Shown: positions 20,743-34,300 of the stretch, one piece after another | Layout of the letters: each line of letters starts with the position of its first letter | Position numbering within the stretch: position 1 is the first letter of the stretch | From: Osedax fenrisi | Taxonomy: Eukaryota > Annelida > Polychaeta > Sabellida > Siboglinidae | Direction of reading: 5' to 3' | NCBI GenBank assembly: GCA_964019155.1 | Contig: OZ025239.1 | Location: 5,554,883-5,618,882, forward strand | DNA: 64,000 bases | Position numbers and translations under genes: made by a program | The notes under the pieces: model-generated | What the model was told of the DNA's origin: nothing | What the model saw: only the letters and a program-made list of their open reading frames with translations | Databases searched by the model: none

Positions 20743-22811
20743 AAGTAGTAGTAGGGTTCCATTATTTTTGGTAATAACCTGTTTTTACCGTGCAAAAATG
20801 GCAAAAACCTATCTCTACAATGTTAATTTACAGTAAAACTGGCAAAAACCTAGTACTCATAAAATATAATACCTTTACCAAAAATGTTATATCGAAATTT
20901 AAAGTAATATTGATTCGTTTATATATAGATGTTATGGCTAATTAATATAGCAGCTTTATTTGAAAATTTGACCAAACATTTTATCACTCTGCTTTAATTA
21001 TGCCATTTATAGTACATTTATTTAAAAAAATTCATACTGGATTACCCTTATTTAAATTAATAAGTTTATGTAATTGGATAAATTTTATAAATGAAATAAA
21101 ATCATACTGTACTATATATTCATAAAATTACACAATGAAAATATTACTAAATAGTTATAAAGTATAATAAAATAATGTTTTTTTAACTATATTTAATTAA
21201 ATATCATGGTATAAAATCAAATAATGAATACATTCAAATAATTTCTCAATGAAAATATTATGAGTTCTATTGTTTAATATATATTTTTTTATATATATTA
21301 CCTTTTACTAATACAAAAATAAATATATTATTATATTAAATATTATTGACTTATTTACTAATTTATTTAAATTTCAATATCATATAATTTAAAATTAAGA
21401 AAGGTTGTTTCTAAAAAAATATAAAAATCTTATAATTATGATTTTAATGTAGTATTGATTAACTTTATAATTGTATATTATCTATTATATATAAAATCGA
21501 TAAATAATATATAATTGTAAATTATATAGACAATAGTAGGTTTAATATAATATAGATAATATTATATTTAATTATATAGACAATACTAGGTTTTTACCAT
21601 GGCAAAAACCTGTTTTTACCGGACAGGTTATTACCATAGGCGGTAAAAACATATGGAACACTGAGTAGTAGTAATAGTAGTAGTAGTAGTAGTTGTACCT
21701 GTTGAACGCTATTTATAGCACAGATATGAGTGATCCACTGTATTTGAAGGTCAGTGCTGGAGGTCATCAGTTCTATGCTGGAGCCATCTTTCATTAACAC
21801 CTCGAAGGTGTGCTTGTGATGATTGTGTGTAGTCCGCCTGCAGCCGATACAGTCACCTTCACTACAAAGGTCAAAGGTCAGATGTCATCAGATATACATA
21901 ATAGTGCGGAGAGAATTTTAAAGATTAATCTTTACTAATTATTAATTGTATAGATGTTAAAATTATGGTAGGGGTGTTGGGTTTTTTATGAAATTATCGA
22001 TAAATATATTAATGCAAGCCTGTTCACTCGTATGAATTTGCGAATATGTTTACGTTTGAAAAATAGGCATCACGTGACACTATGGATGGTTAAATTTATA
22101 CTTATGCATTTTATTCTATTACAATAATTTCATTATTTATTTATTTATACTTGATAATTTATTTAAAAAATTAATGATTCTTAATTAATTAATTCTTATT
22201 GTGAAATTAATTATAATAATTATTTAGATTCACATTTAACTTAATACATTGCTTTATATAATATAATCATTACAATAATGAAATAAATGTGATATTTTGG
22301 ATAGTAATTTACCATAAATATGAGATAAATCATTTATAAAATGGTATTCTAAATACTATAAATAGTATTCAGGATATTCTTCAATTTTAATCAAATCAAT
22401 TACATTTATAATTATTAATTATTATTTAATTTATTAATTATTATAAATATTTGATGAATTAAATAAATAATTATTATATTTATATAAATATATATAGAAT
22501 TAAATTTATTTATGCATACTATTTAATGACATTAGTTTATATTAGTTTTATAATGAAATATAATAATATTTATTTGAAATAATTAATAATTATATTTATA
22601 TTCTTACTTATTTCTACTACAATTATAAAAATGTAACTATATATAAACCAAATATACACTTTAAATAATTTGTAATGCTATATTATAAATAATTAGTATT
22701 AACATTTAACACCTGATATATTGATAAGTAAAATAGTCATATCATCATAATTAATGTATTATATTTAATATGTATATTATAACACCTATTTAGATGCTAG
22801 TATATATAGTA

Positions 22812-22844
<33 letters not shown>

Positions 22845-24087
22845 CAGATTTAGGCAATTCCAGGGTAATTATAGAAGAAATGTTGCTCATCGAGACAATT
22901 ATCCCTATATATTAGTGTTGTCAAATTTTCTAAAAAGTAAGTCTCAGTATCGTATCAGTATCATTCAACAGCTGTATCAGTATCGTATCAGTATCGTTCT
23001 AAACTGTATCAGTATCGTATCAGTATCATTCGACAGCTGTATCAGTATCGTTTGACAGATGTATCAGTATCAGTATCAGTATCAGTATCGTTTGACAGAA
23101 ATATCAGTATCAGTATCGTTTGATAATTGTATCCGCATTGTTTGACAGCAGCATAAGTATCGTATAGTGATGTAAACTGGTTCGAGATTTGGAGATATTT
23201 GTGAGTATCAAATAGTTGAAAAAAATATCAGGTTTTAATATTTATAATTTTAGTACTGGATTTTAGTGATTTATGATCAAAATAAATTTATAAAATGCTA
23301 TTTTTTTAAATAATAATTTCAAAATTAATTATTAGCAATAATGATCCTCAAATGGTATATTTATTATATATGATCAATTATTATTAAAACTTCTGTGCAA
23401 TGAAAATGTTTTAAAATTATGCAATGTGGATTAAAAGTGTCGCGGATACATACGAATGGCGGGGTAGTTTGATTGACATTGGCGCCTATTCACACAAAGG
23501 GACGCTAATCTGAGTAATAGTGTCGCGGATACATACACAGAACCGCTATGTTGGTTGAAAATGGCGCGAATAAATATAATCCCAAAGGTAAACATTGGAA
23601 TGTATTTTAGATATCCAATAATAAAAATCCGAAATAATACGAATCTAATATTTAAAGTCCGAAATAGTCCGAATCTAATATTTAAAGTCCGAAATAGTCC
23701 GAGTTAAATATTAAATTCCGGTCCGAGTCCGATATATCATAAATTATACTGTATCAGTCCGGTATCAATGACCTAAAGTCCGAAACCGGGTCCGAAGTCC
23801 GGGTCCGAATGACAACGCTACTATATATATATATGATAATATATATATATACATTAAATAGTATTATAATCGTATATGAAGTATACTATAGTATAGTATA
23901 AGTATACTGGCATATTAACCCTTACTCTAGATATTAACTTTATATTATAATTTATATTTGTTCAATATAATTCATTATTTTACTTACGAGATAGAAAGTG
24001 TACGGGTTTGGATACTATATATTTGAATACATATAGTATTAGTATCAATATTATTAATAATAGTATGGTGATATTGATTATGAAGAA

Positions 24088-24133
<46 letters not shown>

Positions 24134-27100
24134 GTGATGATGATACAAATATAATATAAACCCGAGTTGATAGTTTCTTGTGAGTTGAGTCATCTTGTCA
24201 TTGTTAAATTGTTTCAATAGGTTACCGCTGTATGAAGTAAGGATATGAATGTATGATGATGATAGCAGTGGTGTATAGTTAGTTATGTATGCAGTATAAT
24301 GTTCACCTAGCTATCAATTTTTTCATGGTGAATGTCCTGAACAAATTGTGATAATATCCGCACACATGAATATAACCTTCACATATTTAGTGATTTTAGT
24401 AAATATTATTACTATATATAGTATATGTATATTTCACATAATTAAACATATATTTGATAGACAATTAAAAAATAATAGGTAATTTTCTGAAAATATATAT
24501 TAAAATAAGCAGGAATAGTAAATATATAATATCTCATTACATATTATCTACAAATTATCGACATATTATCTACATATTATCTACATATATTGTATACATA
24601 AAGTAGTCAATGTAGTCAATTTTATATAACATTGTGCGATCAGTGTTTAGATTCATTCTGTATTGAAGGCTCATATATACGATATGTGTATGTGTATAAT
24701 TACATAACTAATACATCTATAATACATAGTTTTATAAAGTAAAGATCTCGCATATTTACTAGTATTAAACGAATGACATATATATTTCATAGATTTGATA
24801 TAATAATAATAAATTAGTGCATATTAAAATGTAAGATAATTTCGTGTATCGAAAAATAGAAAAATAAATAAATTTTGTTGAGAAACGAAATAGAGTAAAC
24901 TGTTCATTAATAATTCTTACAGGTTTGATTAAATAATACCTTTATTGTAATATAGCAAACACATAAACTACATGACATATTCACTCTTTACGAATGACGT
25001 GGCATACCTGAGAATAAAGTAGGCCAGTGTCCAGGTTTCGTTATAAATCAGCGTAGCGGAACATTTGACCTTCAGGTAGCCTTGCTGCGTATCGTTGATG
25101 TCAAGGTCGGTGTGACGAGAGTCTTTCCAGTGGGTCAAGGTCACATTAGCGATGTTCAGTTGTTCAGGCTATGATAAGAATGGCTCATGTTGAATGTGGA
25201 TACGATGATGACAGCATTTATAGAACACAGTGCTTATACAGATGTAAGACATTTATAAATTTCTTACTTTTGGTATACATATTTAAAGTACCATAATATA
25301 CCATATATATATACATTTATATATACATGAATATGTACTATATTCGTTGTTAGTCACTCTATTATTAATAGAAATATTGATTAAATTTAAAATTGATTTT
25401 GAAACTCCATAGGAATAGAACATTGAATTTTCCAATTATTGAAAATGATAGTAAGCTGCATTAATTGACAGGTGATGACTACATGATATAGCGAAGTCTA
25501 GGAGAAACTGATAATAGACCTTCGCATTAAAATATATATATACCTAGCTAACTTTTTTGATTATATAATATCTTTACAACAAATTTTATTAATATTATTA
25601 TGTCACAATATTATTGTAGAGATATTACACAAATATGAATTATATAATTTAAAATAAGTACTAAATAGCATTACTTATGCATGACATGCAGTATTGCATA
25701 TAACTATATAATCAATAGGTATCAATATGGGTAGTGTCTACAGAATAACATCCTATTAATGCATTACATTTTGCCATTGAAATAAAATCAATGAATACCT
25801 AAACTTTCAAATTGAACATAATTAATATCACATTTACATACATAAGATATTATTGTTATCAATAGAATGTAGTGACTCATATTATCTGAGTGATAACACA
25901 ATGATGACTCTTCATCTATACACACACACTATCACAATGTACAGTAAGGTAGATAGTGTTGCTATCTCACTCACAGTAAGTAATACATGTTATAATAAAC
26001 ATATTTGTGAAGTTTCATCACCAAATATTTGATATTGATAAAGCAATAAGCATTTTAATGAAGAAATATTTGCATTTATGATTCAATGTAAAGTTCTATT
26101 TAACTTATATATTTATGCAAGTGCACGTTGACATAAAATATATTGTTATATACACTATTTGGCCTATACGTTTATACATATATTATAGTATTAATGGTAA
26201 AGTAAAACATTACGTACAAATTTAAATTGTTTGAATTAAGCCTAAAATGTTGTTGTGCCTATAATGGATTTACGAGGTATAATAAAAAAATAAGATTTAT
26301 TTTTCTAACAAAAAAATGTTATGACTAGTTTACCGAAAAAATGGATTTTTTGTTAAAATTCTCAATAAAAGTCATTTTTTGATAAAGAATATGCTATTTT
26401 TGTATACATATTTTTTTTATTATTATTCTATTTTTATTTTCGATTTAGAAAAATAAAAAAAAAAATTTTTGTAATATTTTATATAAGACATGATGAAAGT
26501 CAATTATTAATTGTAAAAAAATGTTCCTTACATATATCTGTAATTTAAATGTTTTCGTTATTTTTTAATATAATTTCCTATCTTTTTTTAATATTGTTAT
26601 TGCTTTCTGAATTATTGTCATTTTTATCTTTTATTTTATTATATCTGGAAAGATTAAGGTATGTCCTTCGGAATTATTATTTTTGAAAAAAATAAATTTC
26701 AATTAATATGTTAGAAATAACATAAGCAAATATTTATCTATCATTTGAGCTATAAAGTATACTTCAAATCATCATATAAGTACATAAAAATAGTACTTTA
26801 TTGGAAGTACAAAAAGAAATTAATTTAAAATTACCAGTAATAATTACTAAATAATCTGTTAAATAAATGCTGTATAACTTTTTAATTTATTTATCAATTT
26901 TGACAATTTAAATTCATTTATTAACATCAAATAAACTTTGTTTGTTTACAATTTATTTTATACTATAGCTATGGTAACTATGATACGAGTATTGTCCAAC
27001 TGAATGCAAGCATATTAGATCACAAGAAATGATAAGAGCGCATTTATAAAATAAAACATATACAATAACATATTAATTCATATTATATTCATATTTACCA

Positions 27101-30100
27101 ATCTAATTAATAACACATAATTTTTAATATTATAATATTGATAAATTCTAATAGTATTGTATAATCACATTTATTAATAATATTATTTAACATTAAACAC
27201 AATAATGTTATTTAACAATACTTTTAAAGTAATCTCAAATTACTTCACTATATTACACATCTTCAAATATTATTTTACCACAAAATACCTAATTATATCG
27301 TTATTTTTTTTATATAGATTTTGAATTGTTATCATTATTCTTATTAAAACTTAAAATATGAACTATAATATATATAGGTATTAAAAAAACTGTTAAATAT
27401 AAATTCTTTATAAAATATTAGCTCTATTTAATTAATAATTAAATACATTTTGAGTGTATTTAAGTATTTTTCACCAAATACAATAATAAAGATGAAATAG
27501 GAAAACACAAATCGGTGTATTTAAATTTTAAATACAAATACATATTTGACCCGATCCCTGGCAGTCATGCTACAGATATACTATTAATACCTTGGCTAGC
27601 CAAAACAATAACAATAACAAATGTGCACAATAGTAAACATACCAGTCTAGACAACACTTGTTTGGGTACAACTGATATAGAATAGATAAGGAAGTGTGGT
27701 TCTAGGTATCAGACTATAATTAGATTGTATCGAGGTCAGCCCATCCTATATGTTGTACTGAGAGGAGCTAAAACTTAATAACGTAAACGCCAGCAATTAA
27801 CAATGGATAGACCCGCACCCTATGTGTGTGTGTGTGATACTTGTAACATGTACAGATGGTTAGATAACGTTGTGTATCAACTGACTTGTTACAACAAGCT
27901 CTCTCTAAGTGTACATAGAGTGGATGATCAGTTAGTCTATTCTACACAGATAAGAGAGGCGAGAAAGGTGAGAGAGAGGTATTAGGGTTACCTTGGTGAC
28001 TAATTCTGCAGCTATAGCTTTACAGATGGAGACCCGTTCCAGAGTGGAGTCTGTAACGATGGGGTTCAGGGTGGGGTTCAGGGTAGGCCCGTATTCAGTT
28101 AGCCTCATCTCTTGTCGCAGGGAGTTCACGATATATCTGTGGGAGTAGGGGTGTATGTGTACAGGTACTGCAGGTGTATGTGTGTGCAGATGTATGTGTA
28201 CAGGTGCAGGTGTGTGTGTGTACATCATGGATATAAAGAAAGTGGATAAGCAATTGAATGTAGTGTATGGCACTATCCGCTACGAGCGCTGCAGTCGAAA
28301 CCCACTATCTGGCCCACTACTTTTTATTTATAATAATATTTATTTATACATATATATATTGATAATTACTATCAATTTTAATGTACTATCTATACTAAAA
28401 ATAAAATTATATATTTAAATTGAAGATATCATACTATTTTATCGATATTTATAATCTAAATCCATTGATATAGATAGAAGTCACTTGAATCTATAGTGAC
28501 AGATATGGTGTCAGAGGTAAGGTGACAGATGTAAGGTGTCATATGTAAGGTACCAGAGGTAAGGTGACAGATGTGGTATCAGATGTCAGAGGTGACAGAT
28601 GTCAGATGAGGTGTCATGTGAACCTTGATAAAGACGCACATCCCGTAGTCAATGCTATCTTCGCGTTGTTCACTTTGCTGGCGATGGTCACCGTTTGATC
28701 ATTAAAACTTAACTGTGGATGATACAAGTGTTGTGATTGACAGCTAGGTGAGTCATAACGTTACAGTCTTAGGGCTAGTAGCTAGTTAGGTAGCTGCCTG
28801 GGTTATGTTCACACTGGTGGGTAATGAAATCACAATTCACAAATATTAGAATATTATTTATATTATAATATATATATATATATAATATATTTACCATCGA
28901 TATACATTCATCTTATATAGATAATTATCTTCATAAGATGAATGAATATACTGTTACAGATATATATTTATCATAGATTAAAGTAGGTAGTCTTCAAAGA
29001 ATATATTACGTGCTGAATTAACAATGGTGTTCCTTATGATGATATGTTATCATGATATCTCAATGAAATGTATCTATCATTATAATTATAATATTTGAAA
29101 ATAAATACGTATTTTTGAAGAAAAAAAATATATATACAAATACAAATTAAAAATATTAATGCATTTTACAAATAAATAAATATCTCTGGTATGTTTGATT
29201 CAAAGATTGAAATCATTAAGGGGAAATCTATTGTGGAGTACCTAATCTGGTTAACATAGGGTAGAGATAGCAGTGAGTAGTAGTTGTGTCCTTGCTTTTA
29301 GTACTTAGTATCTAGTATTTAGTACTTAGTTATTAGTAAGTACTAAAGTTATTAGTAAGTACTTAATCTGTATAACATACAGGAACTTAAACATGCTTAG
29401 TGTATGGTGATGATTTGGCTGCTAGGTTACCTACTGTGTATTACTATTGTATTGTACTATTGTATGAAGTAGAGTCTGGTTACTAGACCCTGTAATACAG
29501 ATAACAATAAGTCAATAAATCATTGTTATCATGTAATGTTTGTATAACATATATAACACATATATCACATACATATATACATGTTAATTGTATAAGATTA
29601 TTATAGTTATAAATTATAAATTATTTGCTTTAAAAAAAGTAATAAAAAAAAATGAAAAAAAAAATGATAGTGCAAGTTAAAATAAAAAGTGTGTACAGAT
29701 AAGATTACAGACTTAGTTATATTAAGTGTTGTATATTATTGCTAAACTTCATCCCGCTTATGATTAACTGATGTTTTAATATTAATTCAAACGCATATGA
29801 AATGTGAAATAACCAGAAAACTAATCAGAATGAATATATTAATAGAATTATTTAATGATTTATTTAATTATTTAAATGATTAGTGACTATCTGTAAATAT
29901 AAATATTGCCAGTTGGCAAGGAATCAGATTTATATTAATTAATAGCATATATTCATGATACATTTATATGAAATCGTACTTTCTACTTGTTAATAATAAA
30001 TTATTATATTTCTTGCTTTGATTTTGTACTTCATTCTAAAGTAATAAGCATACAAATATAAATAAATAACACTATATATATATATACAGTTAAAGTTAGG

Positions 30101-30954
30101 TGTAATAAAACGCTCAGTGAATCATGCTATATTTAATACATAGAGTATTTACTATATATGTACAGCGGGGGGTATTGAATTTGAAATAATTAAACATTAC
30201 ATAGTTATGAGTGATACATAGAAGTATCGGTACTCGTGGATTTATATGAACTTACGGATTATGGTCAAAAGTTAAAGTTTCAAAAGTTTCGCGATTGGTG
30301 TTAGATTTGAACGGCCGCAAAATTGTTTATTCGAATTAGTGATTTTACGATAGCTTATGATTGTCCATTATAATTAGCGTTAATATAGACGTTATTTATA
30401 GACTATCATACATGAAACAGCTTAGCATATATCATATATCATATATATATATATATATATTTGAAATCTAAACTTGTTATGCCCACATTTAATAATCATG
30501 TGAAATACAAATATAATAGAAATTTGTAAATTTCACATAATAGACACCGTTATATAATTAGGTAGATAGGCTATTCGTCAATATTTAGTGACAACATATA
30601 AGGCAGCGTAGAGTCATGTGATTTTACGTATATCTTTGCAATTTGTATATTTATTTACACTGGAAATTTATTTGTTTACATTAAAATATGAATGTGTTAC
30701 AGATTTTATTACGAATTAAATTAGGATTACAGTAATATCATACTTATAATCTTATATTTATTATAATAATGTAATAGTACATTATATAATATTTATATAT
30801 AGCTATTTTTTTATGTAAATGTCAATGCTAATATCAATAATCAATAGAATAGTATATTTATAATTAAAACTTTCATATCATTATAATACATAATTATTTA
30901 CAGAGTTATTAACTAATATATACATACTATAATAATATTAAATATTTATGATAA

Positions 30955-30989
<35 letters not shown>

Positions 30990-31298
30990 GGGTTTACAAT
31001 AAAGTAATGTAATGAGTATTAATATAATTTTATGAAATTTAATTAAGTCTTGATGAATTAAATTTCATATTTAATAAAAGTTAATATTTACCTACTATTA
31101 ATAATATTATTATAGTAGTATTATAATAAGTATACTGTATATTTAAACTAAGAATAAATATATAGTTTTAAATTAAATTTATAATTAGATTTGTCTATTT
31201 AGTATAGTATCTATAAGTATAAAGTTATATTATAAATATTTATTCTAATATAAATATATTGTTTGAAATTAGTTATGAATTCTCAGTATTGAATTATC

Positions 31299-31337
<39 letters not shown>

Positions 31338-34300
31338 CATATATATACAATGTACCGTTTGGTATAGTCATCTAGAGTAATAGACTATAGTAGTAATGTA
31401 GTTATATTTACGTGGGTTGGAATCCCGATCAAGGAACATTTTTATTTATTTTCATAAATATAACAATGTGGATAAAGGAGAACAATCCCAGTCACATGGT
31501 CCCTACTAACAAGATGGCCGATTAGATGTTTCGTTAATTACATAGGCGGTATAGACTGGTATCTACTTAATTATATGTCTGCGATAACAGATCGCAATAC
31601 ACATACTTTACATCAACACGATGGTGATTCATCATTTCATAGTTTTCATACATTTAGAAAAAGTTCATATCTTTGTTTTTACATTTGATTATTACAATGA
31701 AATATCACATGTGATTACACTATGTTTCGATATACTATATACTATATATGATATACTTAATAATGTTATAATCGAGTCACTACTACCAAGGATATCATCT
31801 CTCTACTCCTGCACATGTGACTTAGTATACTCGGGTAAAGTAAAGTATATAGTTTTCAGTGGTACTTTTAATTATATTTCAATGAATCAACGAACCAGAT
31901 ATATGTATTTACTTGTGAAATAATTATGCATTCATTTTAAAAAATGTATATTTCTTTATAAATATTTACTAAAATACGAATTGATGCAGAAATACAGTAT
32001 TAATTGAAGATATTTGTCTATATTATTTGCATAGACATTCCATATAATAGCAGGCGTTTACCCTATACTACGATTTAGCTGGGCCTGTCAACGCGGTGAA
32101 TAAAATCATCGTAAACTCGAATCCATGACCACTTTTTCATCGCGTCGTAGTCTATGATTCATAGACGAAATGTACGTAGATGAAATGTACGCGGACTATT
32201 TAAGTTCGTGGATATTGACACGGCATAAACACACGCCTTTAGACACAAAAGTATCGACTACTACAACACAGTTATCGACTACTACATTAGAGTTATCGAC
32301 TAACGGACACAAAGTCTACATCGCAGAGATTGATGCACAAGTCTGTGTGGTACTTGACGCGACTGGTCTGCAACAGTTTCACGATGTAGGCGCACCTGTC
32401 ACTCAACAAGAACATCACGCGAGCCTGTTCACCGAGGTTGTGTCCGGTGTACGTGTTGAACATCTAGTGGTGTCGGAAGGGGGGGTGGTGACTCACTCTA
32501 CTACATTACAGTAGAACTAGCTCTCTATATGAATAGGGGTCGGTGACTCACTCTTGACTACATCTAATTATTACAATCGCACTCGCTCTCTATATAATAG
32601 CACACAATTCAGCCGCATTAAGTACGGCTCTTGCACTTGGACATCAAATATAGCACTAGCACTTGCAGCACTATATAATGATGCTACACCACCCAACAGT
32701 GTCTGCTTGCGTGTGTCTATGTACAGGGGGGGGGGGTGACGCGATGTTAGTGTATCTATGTAGTGAGAAAGTGGACCTGTGCAATTGAATGTAGCGTGTG
32801 GCACTTTGCGATAGAGGAGGTGCTGCAGCCGTAGCATACTACTAAATACTTACTAACTTTTAATTATTATTAAATATTGATAATTGATAATTGTGATCAA
32901 TGTACTAAAATCTGTATTAAAAATAATACTTATATATATATTTATATATATATATATATATAAAATACAACATATCATCAATATTATAATTTTGGAATTT
33001 AAATGTATTTTAATTAAAGATATCATACTATTTTATTGATTTATATAATCTAAATCCATAGATATAAATCACTTTAATAGAAGTCACTTTTATCTATTTC
33101 TACAAAAATATTACTGTTTTAATATTTGACCTATATAATATGACTAATATCGAATAAAAATCACTGATAGTATTTTTAATGTTGATGTATAGTGACGTAT
33201 CATTATAATACCATTTCATTGATTTATCGAGTAAAGTGACATTCGCGTATATCTTATACATACATTGTATGCATCAATGGACTTTCTTTATATCGATATG
33301 TTAGTGACACAGATGATAGATATAGCGCACACCTATAGTGTATACTACTACTACTACTACTACCTTGACCGGCTTCTCAGTGTCATACTTGAGCACATCC
33401 AACGATACTTGTAATATCTCGTTCTGGTCTAACCTTAAACATAGGATGAAGTTATTGTAACATAGTGATAGTGATTATAAATGGTAGTGCTGATGATAAT
33501 GGTGATATTGGTGGTGATATTGGTGGTGATAAAGATGATAATGGTGATGTAAGTGATATTGGTGGTGGTACATTTTTATTTTTGATACATTTTAGGACTG
33601 CAATCAGCAATCCAAATAATGATAAACATGATCAGAATATTATAACAATGATGATACTGATGTTAATGCTGTGGATGATAAACTAACTTGATTTCCCGTT
33701 CGTGGAACACAATCTGATCGCGGCGTTGGACAGATGGTGGTGGCGCCACCGTAGCTTCATTAATCGATGAGTCATCGTCTAGATCGGCCGCGTTGAAGCT
33801 ATCCACCCACACTGTGGAGATACTGTCTAGATCAAGACGTGAGGCGTCGTAGATACTGACATCGGCGGGGGTGGTATTCAAGTAGTCGGATAGGGTAGAG
33901 TTGGGAGAAGAGGAGGAGGAGGAGGCATTGTTACGAGCGATACCATCGGCCACTTCGACGGCTAGTAACGCCTGTTTAAGCGCGACGGCGTCCAATAGGT
34001 GCGCGGGTAGCGGGGACGGGGCGGGCGGGGTTACCGGAGCGGAACCGCGCCCGTTAGCACCCTCGATACCGATACCGCTATCTCGAGTGGCTCCGCGACT
34101 GGACGAATCGGCGCTCTCCAAGGAGCCGACTTCGAACTTAAGGCCGCCGCCTAGTGGCAGCGGGTGGCGGTGTTCCCCGCTGGCGGTCAGGGACTCGCAA
34201 CCGCTGCCACCTAGTGAGTAGCGACGAGCGAACGCCTCGCACGACAGAGAGGTGACTGCGTTATCGTGAGTGTCGCCGGCCGGACGTCTGCGTCTAACTC

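Noticed and set aside
31621..31923. Plus-strand 100-codon ORF in an intron
   Set aside because: AT-rich codons, no recognisable motif, no GC rise, and no splice context. Chance ORF is more likely.
32170..32514. Plus-strand ORF of 114 codons
   Set aside because: Its core is the reverse strand of the conserved exon 32305-32463; the rest is intron sequence.
33901..34221. Plus-strand ORF opposite the large linker exon
   Set aside because: It is the shadow of the minus-strand exon, whose phases and neighbours fit the PLEKHM2-like gene.
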